Positions 42,853 through 51,515 of a DNA stretch of 64,000 bases are shown here, piece by piece. The notes under the pieces were generated by a model. The model searched no databases. It was not told the origin of the DNA and saw only the letters and a list, made by a program, of their open reading frames with translations. Both the position numbers and the translations under genes were made by a program. This DNA is from Brevundimonas sp. SH203 (GTDB taxonomy: Bacteria; Pseudomonadota; Alphaproteobacteria; Caulobacterales; Caulobacteraceae): NCBI RefSeq assembly GCF_002157625.1, contig NZ_BDMM01000002.1, positions 62,001 to 126,000 on the forward strand, written 5' to 3'. Positions within the stretch are counted from its first letter, which is position 1. Every line of letters starts with the position of its first letter.

Positions 42853-45102
42853 ATGCCCCAACTCCTCCTCGAAATCTTCTCCGAAGAAATCCCCGCCCGG
42901 ATGCAGCAGGGCGCCGCGCGCGACCTGGAGCGGATGGCGTCCGAGCGGCTGAAGGCCGCCGGCCTGACCTGGGACGCGCTGAACACCTATGCGGGGCCGC
43001 GTCGCCTGACGCTGGTGATCGACGGCCTGCCCGCCGCCACGCCCGACCGCGAGGAAGAGGTCAAGGGCCCCAAGGTCTCGGCCCCGCCCCAGGCGCTGGA
43101 GGGCTTTCTGCGAAAGACCGGCCTGAACCGCGAGGCACTGGTGGAGCGTGACGGCGTCCTGTTCGCCGTCCTGTCGTCCAAGGGGCGTGCGACCGCCGAT
43201 CTGGTCGCCGAGACGGTGGATCAGATCGTGCGCGCCTTCCCCTGGCCCAAGTCGATGCGCTGGGGCACGGGAAGCCTGCGCTGGGTGCGGCCGATCAAGC
43301 GCATCCTGTGCCTGTTCGACGGCAAGGTGGTTCCGTTCGAGATCGACGGGATCGCGTCCGATGCGATCACCGAGGGGCACCGCTTCATGGGCTCGGGCGC
43401 ACCCTTGCGGGTCAGCGAGTTCGCCGACTACCGCGCCCAGCTGGAAAAGAATTTCGTCCTGATCGACGTGGCCGACCGCAAGCTGCGCATTCTGGAACAG
43501 GCCAGGGCCGCCTGCGCCGCGCGGGGCCTCGTTTTGGTCGATGACGACGGCCTGCTGGACGAGGTGGCGGGTCTGGCCGAATGGCCGACGCCGATCCTGG
43601 GCGACATGGACCCGCAGTTCCTGGCCCTGCCGCCGGAAGTCGTGCGTCTGTCGATGAAGGTCCACCAGAAGTATTTCGCCGTCCGCGATCCGGCGCGCGA
43701 AGGTCTGGCTCCCAACTTCCTGGTCGTCGCAAACGTCGAGGCGACTGACGGCGGCAAGGCCCTGGCCGCAGGCAACAGCCGCGTGCTGTCCGCCCGCCTG
43801 AACGACGCCCGCTTCTTCTGGGACGAGGACCAGAAGGTCGGCTTCGACGCCTGGAACGCCAAACTGTCCGGCGTCACCTTCCACGCCAAACTTGGCACAT
43901 TGGCCGAGCGCGTCGAACGCATCGCGGCGCTTGCCCGCGAGATCGCCCCGCTGGTCGGCGCCGACCCGGTCGAGGCCGAGACGGCCGCGAAACTATCCAA
44001 GGCCGACTTGGTGTCGGGCATGGTCAGCGAGTTCCCGGAACTGCAGGGGATCATGGGCGGCTATTACGCCCGTCTGGCCGGATACCCCGACGCCGTCGCC
44101 GACGCCGTGCGCGACCACTACAAGCCGCAGGGGCCGAATGACACGGTGCCGACCGCCCCGGTCACGGTCGCCGTCGCCCTGGCCGACAAGCTGGACACCC
44201 TGATCGGCTTCTTCGCCATCGACGAAAAGCCCACGGGATCAAAGGATCCGTTTGCGCTGCGAAGAGCGGCGCTGGGCGTGATCCGGCTGGTGCTGGAGAA
44301 TGGGGTCCGCGTACAGCTGCGACCCATCATCGAAAGAGCAGAGCAACTACTCTTCACGACGTTGGTGCAAAGCCGAACTGTAGCTGTTCAAAAGGCTGAT
44401 GGCGCCATCACCTTTGAAATAGTCGATCCCCAGCCTGCAAGAGATGCGTTCTTGAAAGAATGGACACGTCATCTGGGCGTTGCGCGCATCACCTCTGACT
44501 ATATCTTCGGCGATGTGGTTCAAAGTCGGATGGAAGACGATGGGGATTGGTTCACGCTGCGTGATCTCGATTCCCTTAGGGGCGAGGTGTCAGCCTTCTT
44601 CGCCGACCGCCTGACCGTTCTTCTGCGCGACCAAGGCCAGCGTCACGACCTCGTTGCCGCCGTCTTCGCCTTGGGCGACGACGATCTGGTGCGGATCGTG
44701 CGTCGGGTGGAGGCGTTGGCCGCCTTCCTCGCCACGGACGACGGGGCCAATCTGCTGGCCGGCTACAAGCGCGCCTCCAACATCCTGCGCGCCGAGGAAA
44801 AGAAGGGCCCCCTGCCGACCGGCATGGTCCAGACCGGTCTGCCGGACCAACCCGAGGCCGAGACCGCCCTGGCCTTCGCCGTCGGCGCCGCCCACACCGC
44901 CGTCGAGGCCGCGCTGGAAACCGAGGACTTCGCCGCCGCCATGACGGCCCTCGCCGCCCTGCGCGCCCCGGTGGACGGCTTCTTTGAGGCGGTCATGGTC
45001 AACTCCGACATCCCCGCCGAACGCGACAACCGCCTGAAACTGCTGGGCCAGGTGCGCGACGTCATGGGCCAGATCGCGGACTTCGGCCAGATCGCGGGGT
45101 AG
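42853..45102 (+). CDS. glyS: Glycine--tRNA ligase beta subunit, with an atypical internal segment
   Basis: The beta subunit binds tRNA-Gly and supports the alpha subunit. The 749-residue protein starts MPQLLLEIFSEEIPARMQQG and includes FDGKVVPFEIDGI, LSARLNDARFFWDEDQK, KADLVSGMVSEFPELQGIMG and the C-terminal NRLKLLGQVRDVM. It is about 60 residues longer than the 689-residue E. coli protein. The extra length lies between VLENGVRVQLRP and SAFFADRLTVLLRDQG, about residues 490-577. There the G+C falls to about 52% against about 67% in the lines just downstream, and rare codons (AGA, CTA, ATA, GTA, ACA) cluster. The frame stays open, so the gene is likely functional. Confidence 0.96.
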   Translation: MPQLLLEIFSEEIPARMQQGAARDLERMASERLKAAGLTWDALNTYAGPRRLTLVIDGLPAATPDREEEVKGPKVSAPPQALEGFLRKTGLNREALVERDGVLFAVLSSKGRATADLVAETVDQIVRAFPWPKSMRWGTGSLRWVRPIKRILCLFDGKVVPFEIDGIASDAITEGHRFMGSGAPLRVSEFADYRAQLEKNFVLIDVADRKLRILEQARAACAARGLVLVDDDGLLDEVAGLAEWPTPILGDMDPQFLALPPEVVRLSMKVHQKYFAVRDPAREGLAPNFLVVANVEATDGGKALAAGNSRVLSARLNDARFFWDEDQKVGFDAWNAKLSGVTFHAKLGTLAERVERIAALAREIAPLVGADPVEAETAAKLSKADLVSGMVSEFPELQGIMGGYYARLAGYPDAVADAVRDHYKPQGPNDTVPTAPVTVAVALADKLDTLIGFFAIDEKPTGSKDPFALRRAALGVIRLVLENGVRVQLRPIIERAEQLLFTTLVQSRTVAVQKADGAITFEIVDPQPARDAFLKEWTRHLGVARITSDYIFGDVVQSRMEDDGDWFTLRDLDSLRGEVSAFFADRLTVLLRDQGQRHDLVAAVFALGDDDLVRIVRRVEALAAFLATDDGANLLAGYKRASNILRAEEKKGPLPTGMVQTGLPDQPEAETALAFAVGAAHTAVEAALETEDFAAAMTALAALRAPVDGFFEAVMVNSDIPAERDNRLKLLGQVRDVMGQIADFGQIAG
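44320..44580 (+). other. Compositionally foreign segment inside glyS
   Basis: My base count over 44341-44580 gives 124 G/C of 240 (52%); 44641-44700 gives 40 of 60. The segment encodes part of the glyS product reading IIERAEQLLFTTLVQSRTVA, then VDPQPARDAFLKEWTRHLGV and DYIFGDVVQSRMEDDGDWF. It corresponds to a place where E. coli GlyS has only about 26 residues between conserved blocks. No stop or frame change occurs at either edge. Confidence 0.7.
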
Positions 45103-45108
45103 GGGAGA

Positions 45109-45325
45109 ACCCCTCCGTCTCTCCGCTACGCTCCGAGCCACCTCCCCATGGAACGGGGAGCAGGCAGGTTTCGTCGCATCGTCCCCTCCCCATGAAATGG
45201 GGAGGGGGACCGCGAAGCGGTGGAGGGGTTTTCGACGTCCCACAGGCGCTTGCAATGCGGCCGAGACCCCCTCCGTCACGTCGCTGAAGAAGCGCCGCGC
45301 CACCTCCCCATGAAATGGGGAGGAG
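45109..45325. repeat. Cluster of three cctccccat-family repeats
   Basis: Three related units follow glyS: 45109-45160, 45183-45228 and 45267-45325. Each contains cctccccat and a matching atggggagg arm. The middle one reads CCTCCCCA-TGAAA-TGGGGAGG and continues GGGACCGCGAAGCGGTGGAG. The same 31-base string appears inverted at 45693-45735, on the other side of the DUF559 gene. Confidence 0.82.
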
Positions 45326-45335
45326 CCAGGAACGA

Positions 45336-45689
45336 TTAGCCGCGGATTCGGTCTCTGGCGGTCGAGGCGATGAAGGTCAGCACGACATCCAGGTTCACCC
45401 GCACCTGTTCCGCCGGAATGCGGATGACGGCGATTTCCTGTCGTTCCAGCCAGCGTGTGCGTCGGGCATCGTGGTCGCCCCGGTCGATGTGGGTTTCGCC
45501 GTCGACCTCGATCGCCAGCGTCGCTTCGGCGCAATAGAAGTCGAGCACATAGACGCCGACCGGATGCTGGCGGCGGAACTTCAGGCCATCGAGCGCGCGG
45601 CGGCGCAGGTGGACCCACAACCGAGCCTCCGGCGGAGTCAACCTGCGCCGCAATACCCTTGCTCGCGACACAGACCCTTCGTGCGTCAA
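45336..45689 (-). CDS. DUF559 protein (endonuclease-like fold)
   Basis: This protein has about 117 residues from the TTG at 45689. DUF559 proteins have a PD-(D/E)xK/Vsr-like nuclease fold. Visible motifs are RRLTPPEARLWVHLRRRAL, FRRQHPVGVYVLDFYCAEAT with Asp, and LAIEVDGETHIDRGDHDARR with the Glu-x-Asp-Gly pair, ending VIRIPAEQVRVNLDVVLTFI. The open frame extends to an ATG at 45764, but that part is the repeat itself, so I place the start after it; GGAG from the repeat end can serve as ribosome binding site. The gene is framed by inverted copies of the cctccccat repeat. Confidence 0.85.
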   Translation of the reverse strand: MTHEGSVSRARVLRRRLTPPEARLWVHLRRRALDGLKFRRQHPVGVYVLDFYCAEATLAIEVDGETHIDRGDHDARRTRWLERQEIAVIRIPAEQVRVNLDVVLTFIASTARDRIRG

Positions 45690-45692
45690 GAC

Positions 45693-45735
45693 CCCCTCCA
45701 CCGCTTCGCGGTCCCCCTCCCCACGAGTGGGGAGG
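45693..45735. repeat. Inverted copy of the cctccccat repeat upstream of DUF559
   Basis: The reverse complement reads CCTCCCCA-CTCG-TGGGGAGG followed by GGGACCGCGAAGCGGTGGAG. It is identical over 31 bases to the unit at 45185-45228 and lies in inverse orientation, directly in front of the DUF559 gene. Confidence 0.85.
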
Positions 45736-45838
45736 AGATTATCGCCCACCCGTTTGCGACCCACTCAAGGGAGTGGATTATGGCGATGCTCAGCGGTTTG
45801 TCCTAAACATCCGCGTTCGAGCCTGCACCGGACCCGCC

Positions 45839-47893
45839 TTGACCCTACCGACCGACACGCCTTCGAAAATCCCCGCTTGGGTGTGTGCGCCGGGCGTGTT
45901 GAAGGTTCCGTTCCTCGACGTGTTTCTGGCCGATTACGACCTGCGGCGCCTGTCGGGGGATGATGTGCGGGCGGTGCTGGGTTGGGGGATGAAGCCGACG
46001 GCGGCGGCGGGGCGACGGTGGGCCGGGAAGAACGGGCGGCCCTATGTGGCGCTGGAGGACGGGTTTCTGCGGTCGGTCGGGATCGGCGAGGCGGGGGCGA
46101 CGAGCCTCAGCCTGATCGTGGATGACATCGGCGTCTATTACGATGCGACGCGGCCCAGCCGGCTGGAGCATCTGATCGCGGGCGCCGACGACTGGTGCGA
46201 CGCGGCCATGGCGGCGCGGGCGCGGGGTCTGATCGACCGGATCGTCGCCTCGGGGGTGTCAAAGACCAATATGGGCGGGCCGCTGGACGCCGGGCTGCTG
46301 AAGCCCGGTCGCCGGGTGCTGATCGTGGATCAGACGTTTGGGGACGCCTCCATCGCCCATGGCCTCGCGACGGCCGGGAGCTTCGACGAGATGATCGCCG
46401 CCGCGCGGCGCGACGAGCCGGACGCCCAGCTGATCGTCAAACGCCATCCGGCGGTGGCGGCGGGGCGAAAGCGCGGATGCGTCACCGACCTGGACGGCGT
46501 CACCCTGATCGACGCCGATGTGCGGCCCGCCGACCTGCTGGCGGCGGTGGATGCGGTCTATTGCGTGACCTCGGCCCTGGGGTTCGAGGCCCTGTTGCGG
46601 GGGCTGCCGGTGCGGTGTTTCGGGGCGCCCTTCTATTCCGGCTGGGGCCTGACGACCGATGCGGTCCAGACCGGACGGCGCGGCGCGGCGCGGTCCATCG
46701 AACAGGTCGCCGCCGCCGCCCTGATCGCCTACAGCCGCTATGTCGATCCGGTCACGGGCCAAAGGTGCGAGGCCGAACAGGCGCTGGAACGGTTGATCGC
46801 GCTGCGCGACCGGGCCGACCGGCTGGCGGGGTGGTGGTCGGCGGTCGGGTTCGCGCCCGCCAAGCGCCCGCCGGTGCGACGCCTGCTGAACTCGCCCAAG
46901 GCGACGATGCGCTATTTCATGTCGCCCTCGCGCGCCGCCGCCCATGCGAACGCGACCGACGGCCGGCTGATCTGGTGGGCGGGCAAGGAGAGCGAGGCGA
47001 CGCGCCAGGCCGCCGCCGGTTTCGACGGCCCCACGGTGCGGATGGAGGACGGCTTCATCCGCTCGCGCGGTCTGGGGTCCGATTTCGTCGGCGCCCTGTC
47101 GGTCGCCCTGGACGATCAGGGCGTCTATTACGACCCGTCGCGGCCCTCGCGGCTGGAGACCCTGATCGAGGCGTCGGACCTGTCGCCGGTTCAGCTGGCG
47201 CGGGCGGCGGGCTTGCGGACCCGCGTGGTCGATGCGGGCCTGTCGAAATACAATCTGAAGGGGCAGGCGCCGACCGGGTGGCCCAATGATCGCGACATCC
47301 TGCTGGTGGTCGGTCAGGTGGAGAACGACAAGTCGATCCTGCTGGGCTGCGAAGCCGATCTGAACACCAACTCGGCCCTGGTCGAGGCGGCGCGGCGCGA
47401 TCATCCGAACGCCTTTCTGGTCTATCGCAACCATCCCGACGTTCTGGCGGGCAACCGGCCGGGGCGGCTGGACGCCGGGGCCATGGCCTCGGTCGATGCG
47501 GTGGGCGACGGGCTGGACATCGTGGACTGCCTGAACGCCTGTCGGCGGGTGGCGACCCTGACCTCCCTGACGGGGTTCGAGGCCCTGATGCGGGGCAAGG
47601 CGGTGTCGGTCTATGGCCGCCCCTTCTATGCCGGATGGGGGCTGACCGACGACCGGCTGGGGTTCGAACGCCGCAGCCGCCGAGCGACGGTCGATCATCT
47701 GGTCCACGCCGCCCTGATCGCCTATCCCCTCTATGTCACGCCCGAGGGCTGGCCCTGCGAGGCCGAGGATCTGGTGGACCGGCTGATCGCCGCGCGCGAC
47801 CAGCCGACGCCAAGGGCGCCGCGCGGTCAGGTGCAGCGTTGGGCGGCGGGGATCGTCGCCAGTCTCGACCGCAGGCCGCCGCCGTCCTATTAA
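45839..47893 (+). CDS. KpsC-type capsule Kdo transferase
   Basis: This 684-residue protein is made of two homologous halves, as in KpsC, the dual beta-Kdo transferase that builds the poly-Kdo linker on the lipid anchor of group 2/3 capsules. Each half repeats the same blocks: EDGFLRSVGIGE and EDGFIRSRGLGS, DDIGVYYDATRPSRLEHLI and DDQGVYYDPSRPSRLETLI, and FYSGWGLT and FYAGWGLT. Length is close to the 675 residues of E. coli KpsC. I use the TTG at 45839, since the protein family begins shortly before PAWVCAPGVLKVPFLDVFL; a GTG slightly downstream is possible. No other capsule gene is nearby. Confidence 0.88.
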   Translation: MTLPTDTPSKIPAWVCAPGVLKVPFLDVFLADYDLRRLSGDDVRAVLGWGMKPTAAAGRRWAGKNGRPYVALEDGFLRSVGIGEAGATSLSLIVDDIGVYYDATRPSRLEHLIAGADDWCDAAMAARARGLIDRIVASGVSKTNMGGPLDAGLLKPGRRVLIVDQTFGDASIAHGLATAGSFDEMIAAARRDEPDAQLIVKRHPAVAAGRKRGCVTDLDGVTLIDADVRPADLLAAVDAVYCVTSALGFEALLRGLPVRCFGAPFYSGWGLTTDAVQTGRRGAARSIEQVAAAALIAYSRYVDPVTGQRCEAEQALERLIALRDRADRLAGWWSAVGFAPAKRPPVRRLLNSPKATMRYFMSPSRAAAHANATDGRLIWWAGKESEATRQAAAGFDGPTVRMEDGFIRSRGLGSDFVGALSVALDDQGVYYDPSRPSRLETLIEASDLSPVQLARAAGLRTRVVDAGLSKYNLKGQAPTGWPNDRDILLVVGQVENDKSILLGCEADLNTNSALVEAARRDHPNAFLVYRNHPDVLAGNRPGRLDAGAMASVDAVGDGLDIVDCLNACRRVATLTSLTGFEALMRGKAVSVYGRPFYAGWGLTDDRLGFERRSRRATVDHLVHAALIAYPLYVTPEGWPCEAEDLVDRLIAARDQPTPRAPRGQVQRWAAGIVASLDRRPPPSY

Positions 47894-47921
47894 GGGGGTT
47901 CGTAAAGGAAACCCGCTTCCC

Positions 47922-49073
47922 GTGACCCACGCCGTCATCGCCGCCACCGGCCTCTTCACCCCCGAACAGTCGGTGTCCAACGCCGAATTGGTCGACAGCT
48001 ACAACGCCTGGGCCGACGGCTGGAACGCCCGCCACGCCGCCCGGATCGAGGCCGGCGAACTGGAGGCGAAATCCCATTCCTCGCCCGAGTTCATCGAAAA
48101 GGCGTCGGGCATCAAGAGCCGGTTCGTGCTGGACAAGGCCGGGATCATCGACCCCGAGCGGATGGCCCCGAACCTGGCCGAACGGTCCAACGACGAACTG
48201 TCGATCCTGGCCGAGATGGCGGTCAAGGCGGCGCGTCAGGCGATCGCGGCCTGGGGCAAGCCGGTCTCGGAGATCGGCGCCGTCCTGTGCGCCGCATCGA
48301 ACATGCAGCGCGCCTATCCGGCCATCGCCATCGAGGTTCAGCAGGCGCTGGGGATCGAGGGTTTCGCCTTCGACATGAATGTGGCGTGCAGTTCGGCGAC
48401 CTTCGGCATCAAGACGGCGACGGACTTCATCGGCGGCGGTTCGGTCAAGGCCGTGCTGATGGTCAACCCCGAGGTCTGTTCGGCCCATCTGAACTTCACC
48501 GACCGCGACAGCCATTTCATCTTCGGCGACGTGGCGACGGCGGTGATCGTGGAATCGTCCGACACGGCGGGGCCGGGCGGCTGGGACGTGCTGGGCACGC
48601 GGCTGAAGACGACCTTCTCGAACAACATCCGCAACAACTTCGGCTTCCTGAACCGCAATGCGCGCGACACCGCCCATCTGGACAGCCCCCAGGCGGACGA
48701 CAGCGTCCAGAACGACAAGCTGTTCATCCAGCAGGGCCGCAAGGTGTTCCGCGACGTGGTGCCGATGGTGTCGGACATGATCGTGGATCACGCGGGCGAG
48801 CTGGGCGTCGATCCGCACGGGCTGAAGCGGCTGTGGCTGCACCAGGCCAACATCAATATGAACACGATGATCGGCAAGAAGGTGCTGGGGCGCGAACCGT
48901 CGTCGGACGAGAACGTCATCATCCTGGACGACTACGCCAACACCTCCTCGGCCGGGTCGATCATCGCCTTCCACCTGCACAACGACGGGTTCGCGCAGGG
49001 CGAGACGGGCCTGATCTGCAGCTTCGGCGCCGGCTATTCGGCCGGGACCGTCTTCGTTCGCAAACGCGCCTGA
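47922..49073 (+). CDS. Beta-ketoacyl-ACP synthase III (FabH-like)
   Basis: This is a 383-residue KAS III condensing enzyme. The catalytic triad is visible as Cys156 (DMNVACSSATFG), His307 (WLHQANINMN) and Asn340 (DDYANTSSAGS). It is longer than E. coli FabH (317 residues), with an N-terminal insertion around residues 25-60, as in a subgroup that accepts special primers. It could start fatty acid synthesis or make a lipid for the KpsC pathway upstream, from which it is separated by 28 bases. The GTG start has AAAGGA about 12 bases before it. The specific substrate is unknown. Confidence 0.9.
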   Translation: MTHAVIAATGLFTPEQSVSNAELVDSYNAWADGWNARHAARIEAGELEAKSHSSPEFIEKASGIKSRFVLDKAGIIDPERMAPNLAERSNDELSILAEMAVKAARQAIAAWGKPVSEIGAVLCAASNMQRAYPAIAIEVQQALGIEGFAFDMNVACSSATFGIKTATDFIGGGSVKAVLMVNPEVCSAHLNFTDRDSHFIFGDVATAVIVESSDTAGPGGWDVLGTRLKTTFSNNIRNNFGFLNRNARDTAHLDSPQADDSVQNDKLFIQQGRKVFRDVVPMVSDMIVDHAGELGVDPHGLKRLWLHQANINMNTMIGKKVLGREPSSDENVIILDDYANTSSAGSIIAFHLHNDGFAQGETGLICSFGAGYSAGTVFVRKRA

Positions 49074-49089
49074 CGCCCGAGGGGCGGCG

Positions 49090-50283
49090 TCAGCCGGCCG
49101 GGCGCGCGCCGGTCGGATGCGCCGCCTTCCATTCCATCGCGCGACGGATGCGGTTCTCGACGCTGGGGTGGTCGTAGAACAGGAACTCCTCCACCGCCGA
49201 GGGCGACGGGGCGCGGTATTCGGCCGTCTTGATCAGGGCCCTGGACAGGCCGTCCGGTTCATTGGCGTGAACCAGGGAGAAGTGATCCGCGTCCTCCTCC
49301 ATCGTCCGCGTCATGGTGGCGAAGACCGGCGTGGCCAGCACGCCCAGGAAGGCCAGCACCAGCGCCAGCACCGGCAGGCCCGCCGGATCGGAAATATCCC
49401 CGACGCGATCCGCCCTCAGCAGACGATGGGCCACCGGATACAGCCGATCCGTCAGCCAGAAGCCCAGCGCCGACAGGACGACCAGCACGCCCACCGTCCA
49501 CAGGATATGGACATGGGCGTAGTGGCCCATTTCGTGCCCGACCACCCCGCGCACCTCCGCCAGGTCCGCGCCCTGTTTGAACATGGTGTCGCTCATGGCC
49601 ACCCGCGCCGTGCCGAACAGGCCCGAGACATTGGCGGTGTAGCGGTCGGACTGTTTGGAGCCGTCGTATATGAAGATCTTGTCCGACGGCGTGCCGGTCT
49701 GTTTGGCCAGGGCGACCACGGCGTCGCGCACCGGGCCGTTCGGGGCCGGCGTATAGGTGTTGAAGATCGGCTCTATCACCAAGGGCGACAGCACCAGGCC
49801 GACGACGATGAAGGCCGCCGTCACCCCCGCCGCCCATGCCCACCAGAACCGACGCGCCCGGCGGATCAGGGCGTAGATCGCCATCATCATCAGGCCCGTG
49901 ACGACGACCGAAATCGCCGCGCCGATGGCCGCCTCGCCCAGCCAGCCGCCCAGGGCCTGGCTGGTCAGGCCGTACTGTTTCTCGCGCCACCAGCTTTCGT
50001 AGATCGACCACGGCAGGGTCAGAAGCCAGCTGAGCGCCGCATAGACCACGGCCACGACGAAACTGGCCAGCACCGGGCGGCGACGCCGCCGCTCGATCCG
50101 CTCGCGAAGCCTGACCAGCAGGCCCATCCGCACGATGACGAAGGCGACCAGCACCGAAACCAGGAAACTCCACAGGATCAGCCAGTGCGATCCGTGGGTG
50201 TAGGCGACCGCGCGGGCCGTCTCCTGGGGCGACAGCGTCGCCAGCCATTGGGCCGTCGCGGCCGCTGCATCGAAAGTTTTCAT
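49090..50283 (-). CDS. M48-family membrane metalloprotease (Ste24-like)
   Basis: This 397-residue zinc protease of the inner membrane is related to CAAX protease Ste24. The zinc motif HEMGH is at 250-254 (VRGVVGHEMGHYAHVH); the third zinc ligand is the glutamate in TRTMEEDADHFSL. Several transmembrane helices surround it, and the protein ends with the family's FYDHPSVENRIRRAMEWK. It is about the size of eukaryotic Ste24. In bacteria the family acts in membrane protein quality control. The gene converges on the KAS III gene, 16 bases apart. Confidence 0.95.
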   Translation of the reverse strand: MKTFDAAAATAQWLATLSPQETARAVAYTHGSHWLILWSFLVSVLVAFVIVRMGLLVRLRERIERRRRRPVLASFVVAVVYAALSWLLTLPWSIYESWWREKQYGLTSQALGGWLGEAAIGAAISVVVTGLMMMAIYALIRRARRFWWAWAAGVTAAFIVVGLVLSPLVIEPIFNTYTPAPNGPVRDAVVALAKQTGTPSDKIFIYDGSKQSDRYTANVSGLFGTARVAMSDTMFKQGADLAEVRGVVGHEMGHYAHVHILWTVGVLVVLSALGFWLTDRLYPVAHRLLRADRVGDISDPAGLPVLALVLAFLGVLATPVFATMTRTMEEDADHFSLVHANEPDGLSRALIKTAEYRAPSPSAVEEFLFYDHPSVENRIRRAMEWKAAHPTGARPAG

Positions 50284-50430
50284 CGCCTGTCCTCTGTTGA
50301 CAGAACCAAAGGCTTCGACCGACGTTCTGTCAGGTTAATTCGTGGCAATGCTGATTCTTTCGCGGTCACGCTTGAAACTGTCACGTGTTTTTGTCACCCA
50401 TTCTCCCGTCGAGAACAGGGGACATCCCAG

Positions 50431-50691
50431 ATGGCTCACAACACGCCCAAGCAGGTGCTGGAAAGCCTGGCCAAGGACATCGCCGCCGTGCTGAAAAGCA
50501 TGGGCGGTTCGGCGCATCAGAACATGGTGGTCGATTGCGTCGCCGCCATGAAGCGCCAGCGCGGCGAGGCGGTCAATCCGCCCGATCTGCGCCAGAAGAT
50601 CATCGAAGCCTTCGAACAGTATCGCGACTGGTTCGTGCGCCCGTTCGGCGAGGGCTCGCAACGCTGGGCCCTGGCCGGCGACTTCGCCTGA
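50431..50691 (+). CDS. Conserved small protein of unknown function
   Basis: This 86-residue cytoplasmic protein begins MAHNTPKQVLESLAKDIAAV and continues through HQNMVVDCVAAMKRQRGEAV to EQYRDWFVRPFGEGSQRWAL. It looks like a compact helical protein with normal codon use; I do not recognise a family. CAGGGGA is about eight bases before the ATG. It is divergent from the M48 gene, with 147 bases between starts, and ends at a clear hairpin terminator shared with the convergent outer membrane gene. Confidence 0.7.
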   Translation: MAHNTPKQVLESLAKDIAAVLKSMGGSAHQNMVVDCVAAMKRQRGEAVNPPDLRQKIIEAFEQYRDWFVRPFGEGSQRWALAGDFA

Positions 50692-50710
50692 CATCCCCTG
50701 AAAAGACGAA

Positions 50711-50740
50711 AGGCGCGCTCCTTGCGGAGCGCGCCTCGTC
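50711..50740. terminator. Hairpin terminator between convergent genes
   Basis: AGGCGCGCTCC and GGAGCGCGCCT are perfect 11-base complements around TTGC, located between the two convergent stops at 50691 and 50761. The T tract on the + side is interrupted (cgtcattt) and an A-rich stretch (aaaagacgaa) precedes it, so it can act in both directions. Confidence 0.78.
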
Positions 50741-50760
50741 ATTTGACCTGATCGTTCGGA

Positions 50761-51288
50761 TCAGAAGCGACGGATGTAGCTGACCGAATAGGCGTCGGCC
50801 TTGCCCGCGTCGTCGCGGTAGTCGCGGCGTGTCCAGTCGGCGCGCACGCCGTTCACGCCGTCCACGAAGTAGTTGGCGCCCGCGCCATAGTTCCAGCTGT
50901 CGCCGCCGACGTCGGTGTTGGCGCCGGGGAACTTCTGCTTCAGCTCGGTGTGGCCGTAACCGCCGCGCGCGAACAGCTCCAGCTTGTCGGAGACCGGCAC
51001 CTTGCCGACCACGTAACCGGCGGCGTCCCACTCCTGCTTGATCTCGCCATCGACGCCGGCGACGGTGAAGTCGTCATGTTTGACGCCGACCGAAGCTTCG
51101 GTCTCGACGGCCAGGTAACGGTTCAGGTTCACGCCCAGACGACCCGTGACGGCGCCGGTCGTTGCATTGTCGCCTTCAAGATGAGTGTAGCCCAGCGAGC
51201 CGTAACCACGCGGTTCGGGATTGGTCTGAGCAAATGCCGGCGCGGCGATTGCGGAAACGGCGACGGCGGCGAGAAGAATGTTACGCAT
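50761..51288 (-). CDS. Outer membrane beta-barrel protein
   Basis: This 175-residue protein has a signal peptide (MRNILLAAVAVSAIAAPAFAQ) and about eight alternating strands, such as PRGYGSLGYTHLEGD, TGRLGVNLNRYLAVETEASV, KLELFARGGYGHTELKQK and AYSVSYIRRF, with the terminal Phe typical of barrels. It resembles small OmpA/Opa-like barrels (OMP_b-brl). It is likely a structural or adhesion protein of the outer membrane. AGGAG lies about 13 bases before the ATG. The 290-base region upstream has no gene and contains a terminator and a hairpin repeat. Confidence 0.9.
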   Translation of the reverse strand: MRNILLAAVAVSAIAAPAFAQTNPEPRGYGSLGYTHLEGDNATTGAVTGRLGVNLNRYLAVETEASVGVKHDDFTVAGVDGEIKQEWDAAGYVVGKVPVSDKLELFARGGYGHTELKQKFPGANTDVGGDSWNYGAGANYFVDGVNGVRADWTRRDYRDDAGKADAYSVSYIRRF

Positions 51289-51463
51289 TGTTTCTTATTA
51301 ACTCCTAGATGTGATGACCAGGTCGATCATCAGCCCCATCCAGCGAGTGCTTAAATAGGTCACGCCCTCTTCTGTTCCAGAGGATGTCAAACGCTGCGAA
51401 TGCCTGTTGACGCCAAGACACACACGGCGTTCCGTCAAGATTGGCGGCTTTGTGACGAACACG

Positions 51464-51497
51464 AAAAAAGGGCGGCCTCGTCTGAGACCGCCCTTTC
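51464..51497 (-). terminator. Terminator after ppdK
   Basis: On the minus strand GAAAGGGCGGTCTC and GAGGCCGCCCTTT form a 13-base stem with one mismatch, followed by a T run (six T in all from the stem end). It lies about 83 bases after the ppdK stop codon. Confidence 0.8.
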
Positions 51498-51515
51498 GAT
51501 GGTTTCACCCCCGTC

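Noticed and set aside
45109-45325. The three cctccccat units as a CRISPR array
   Set aside because: The units are palindromic but unequal in length and sequence, spacers are irregular, and no cas gene is nearby.
45690-45764. The 25-residue N-terminal extension of DUF559 up to the ATG at 45764
   Set aside because: These codons lie within an intergenic repeat also found at 45185-45228, so they are unlikely to be protein-coding.
46259-47980. A 573-codon frame opposite the KpsC gene
   Set aside because: Arginine/glutamine/histidine-rich antisense shadow of a recognised gene.
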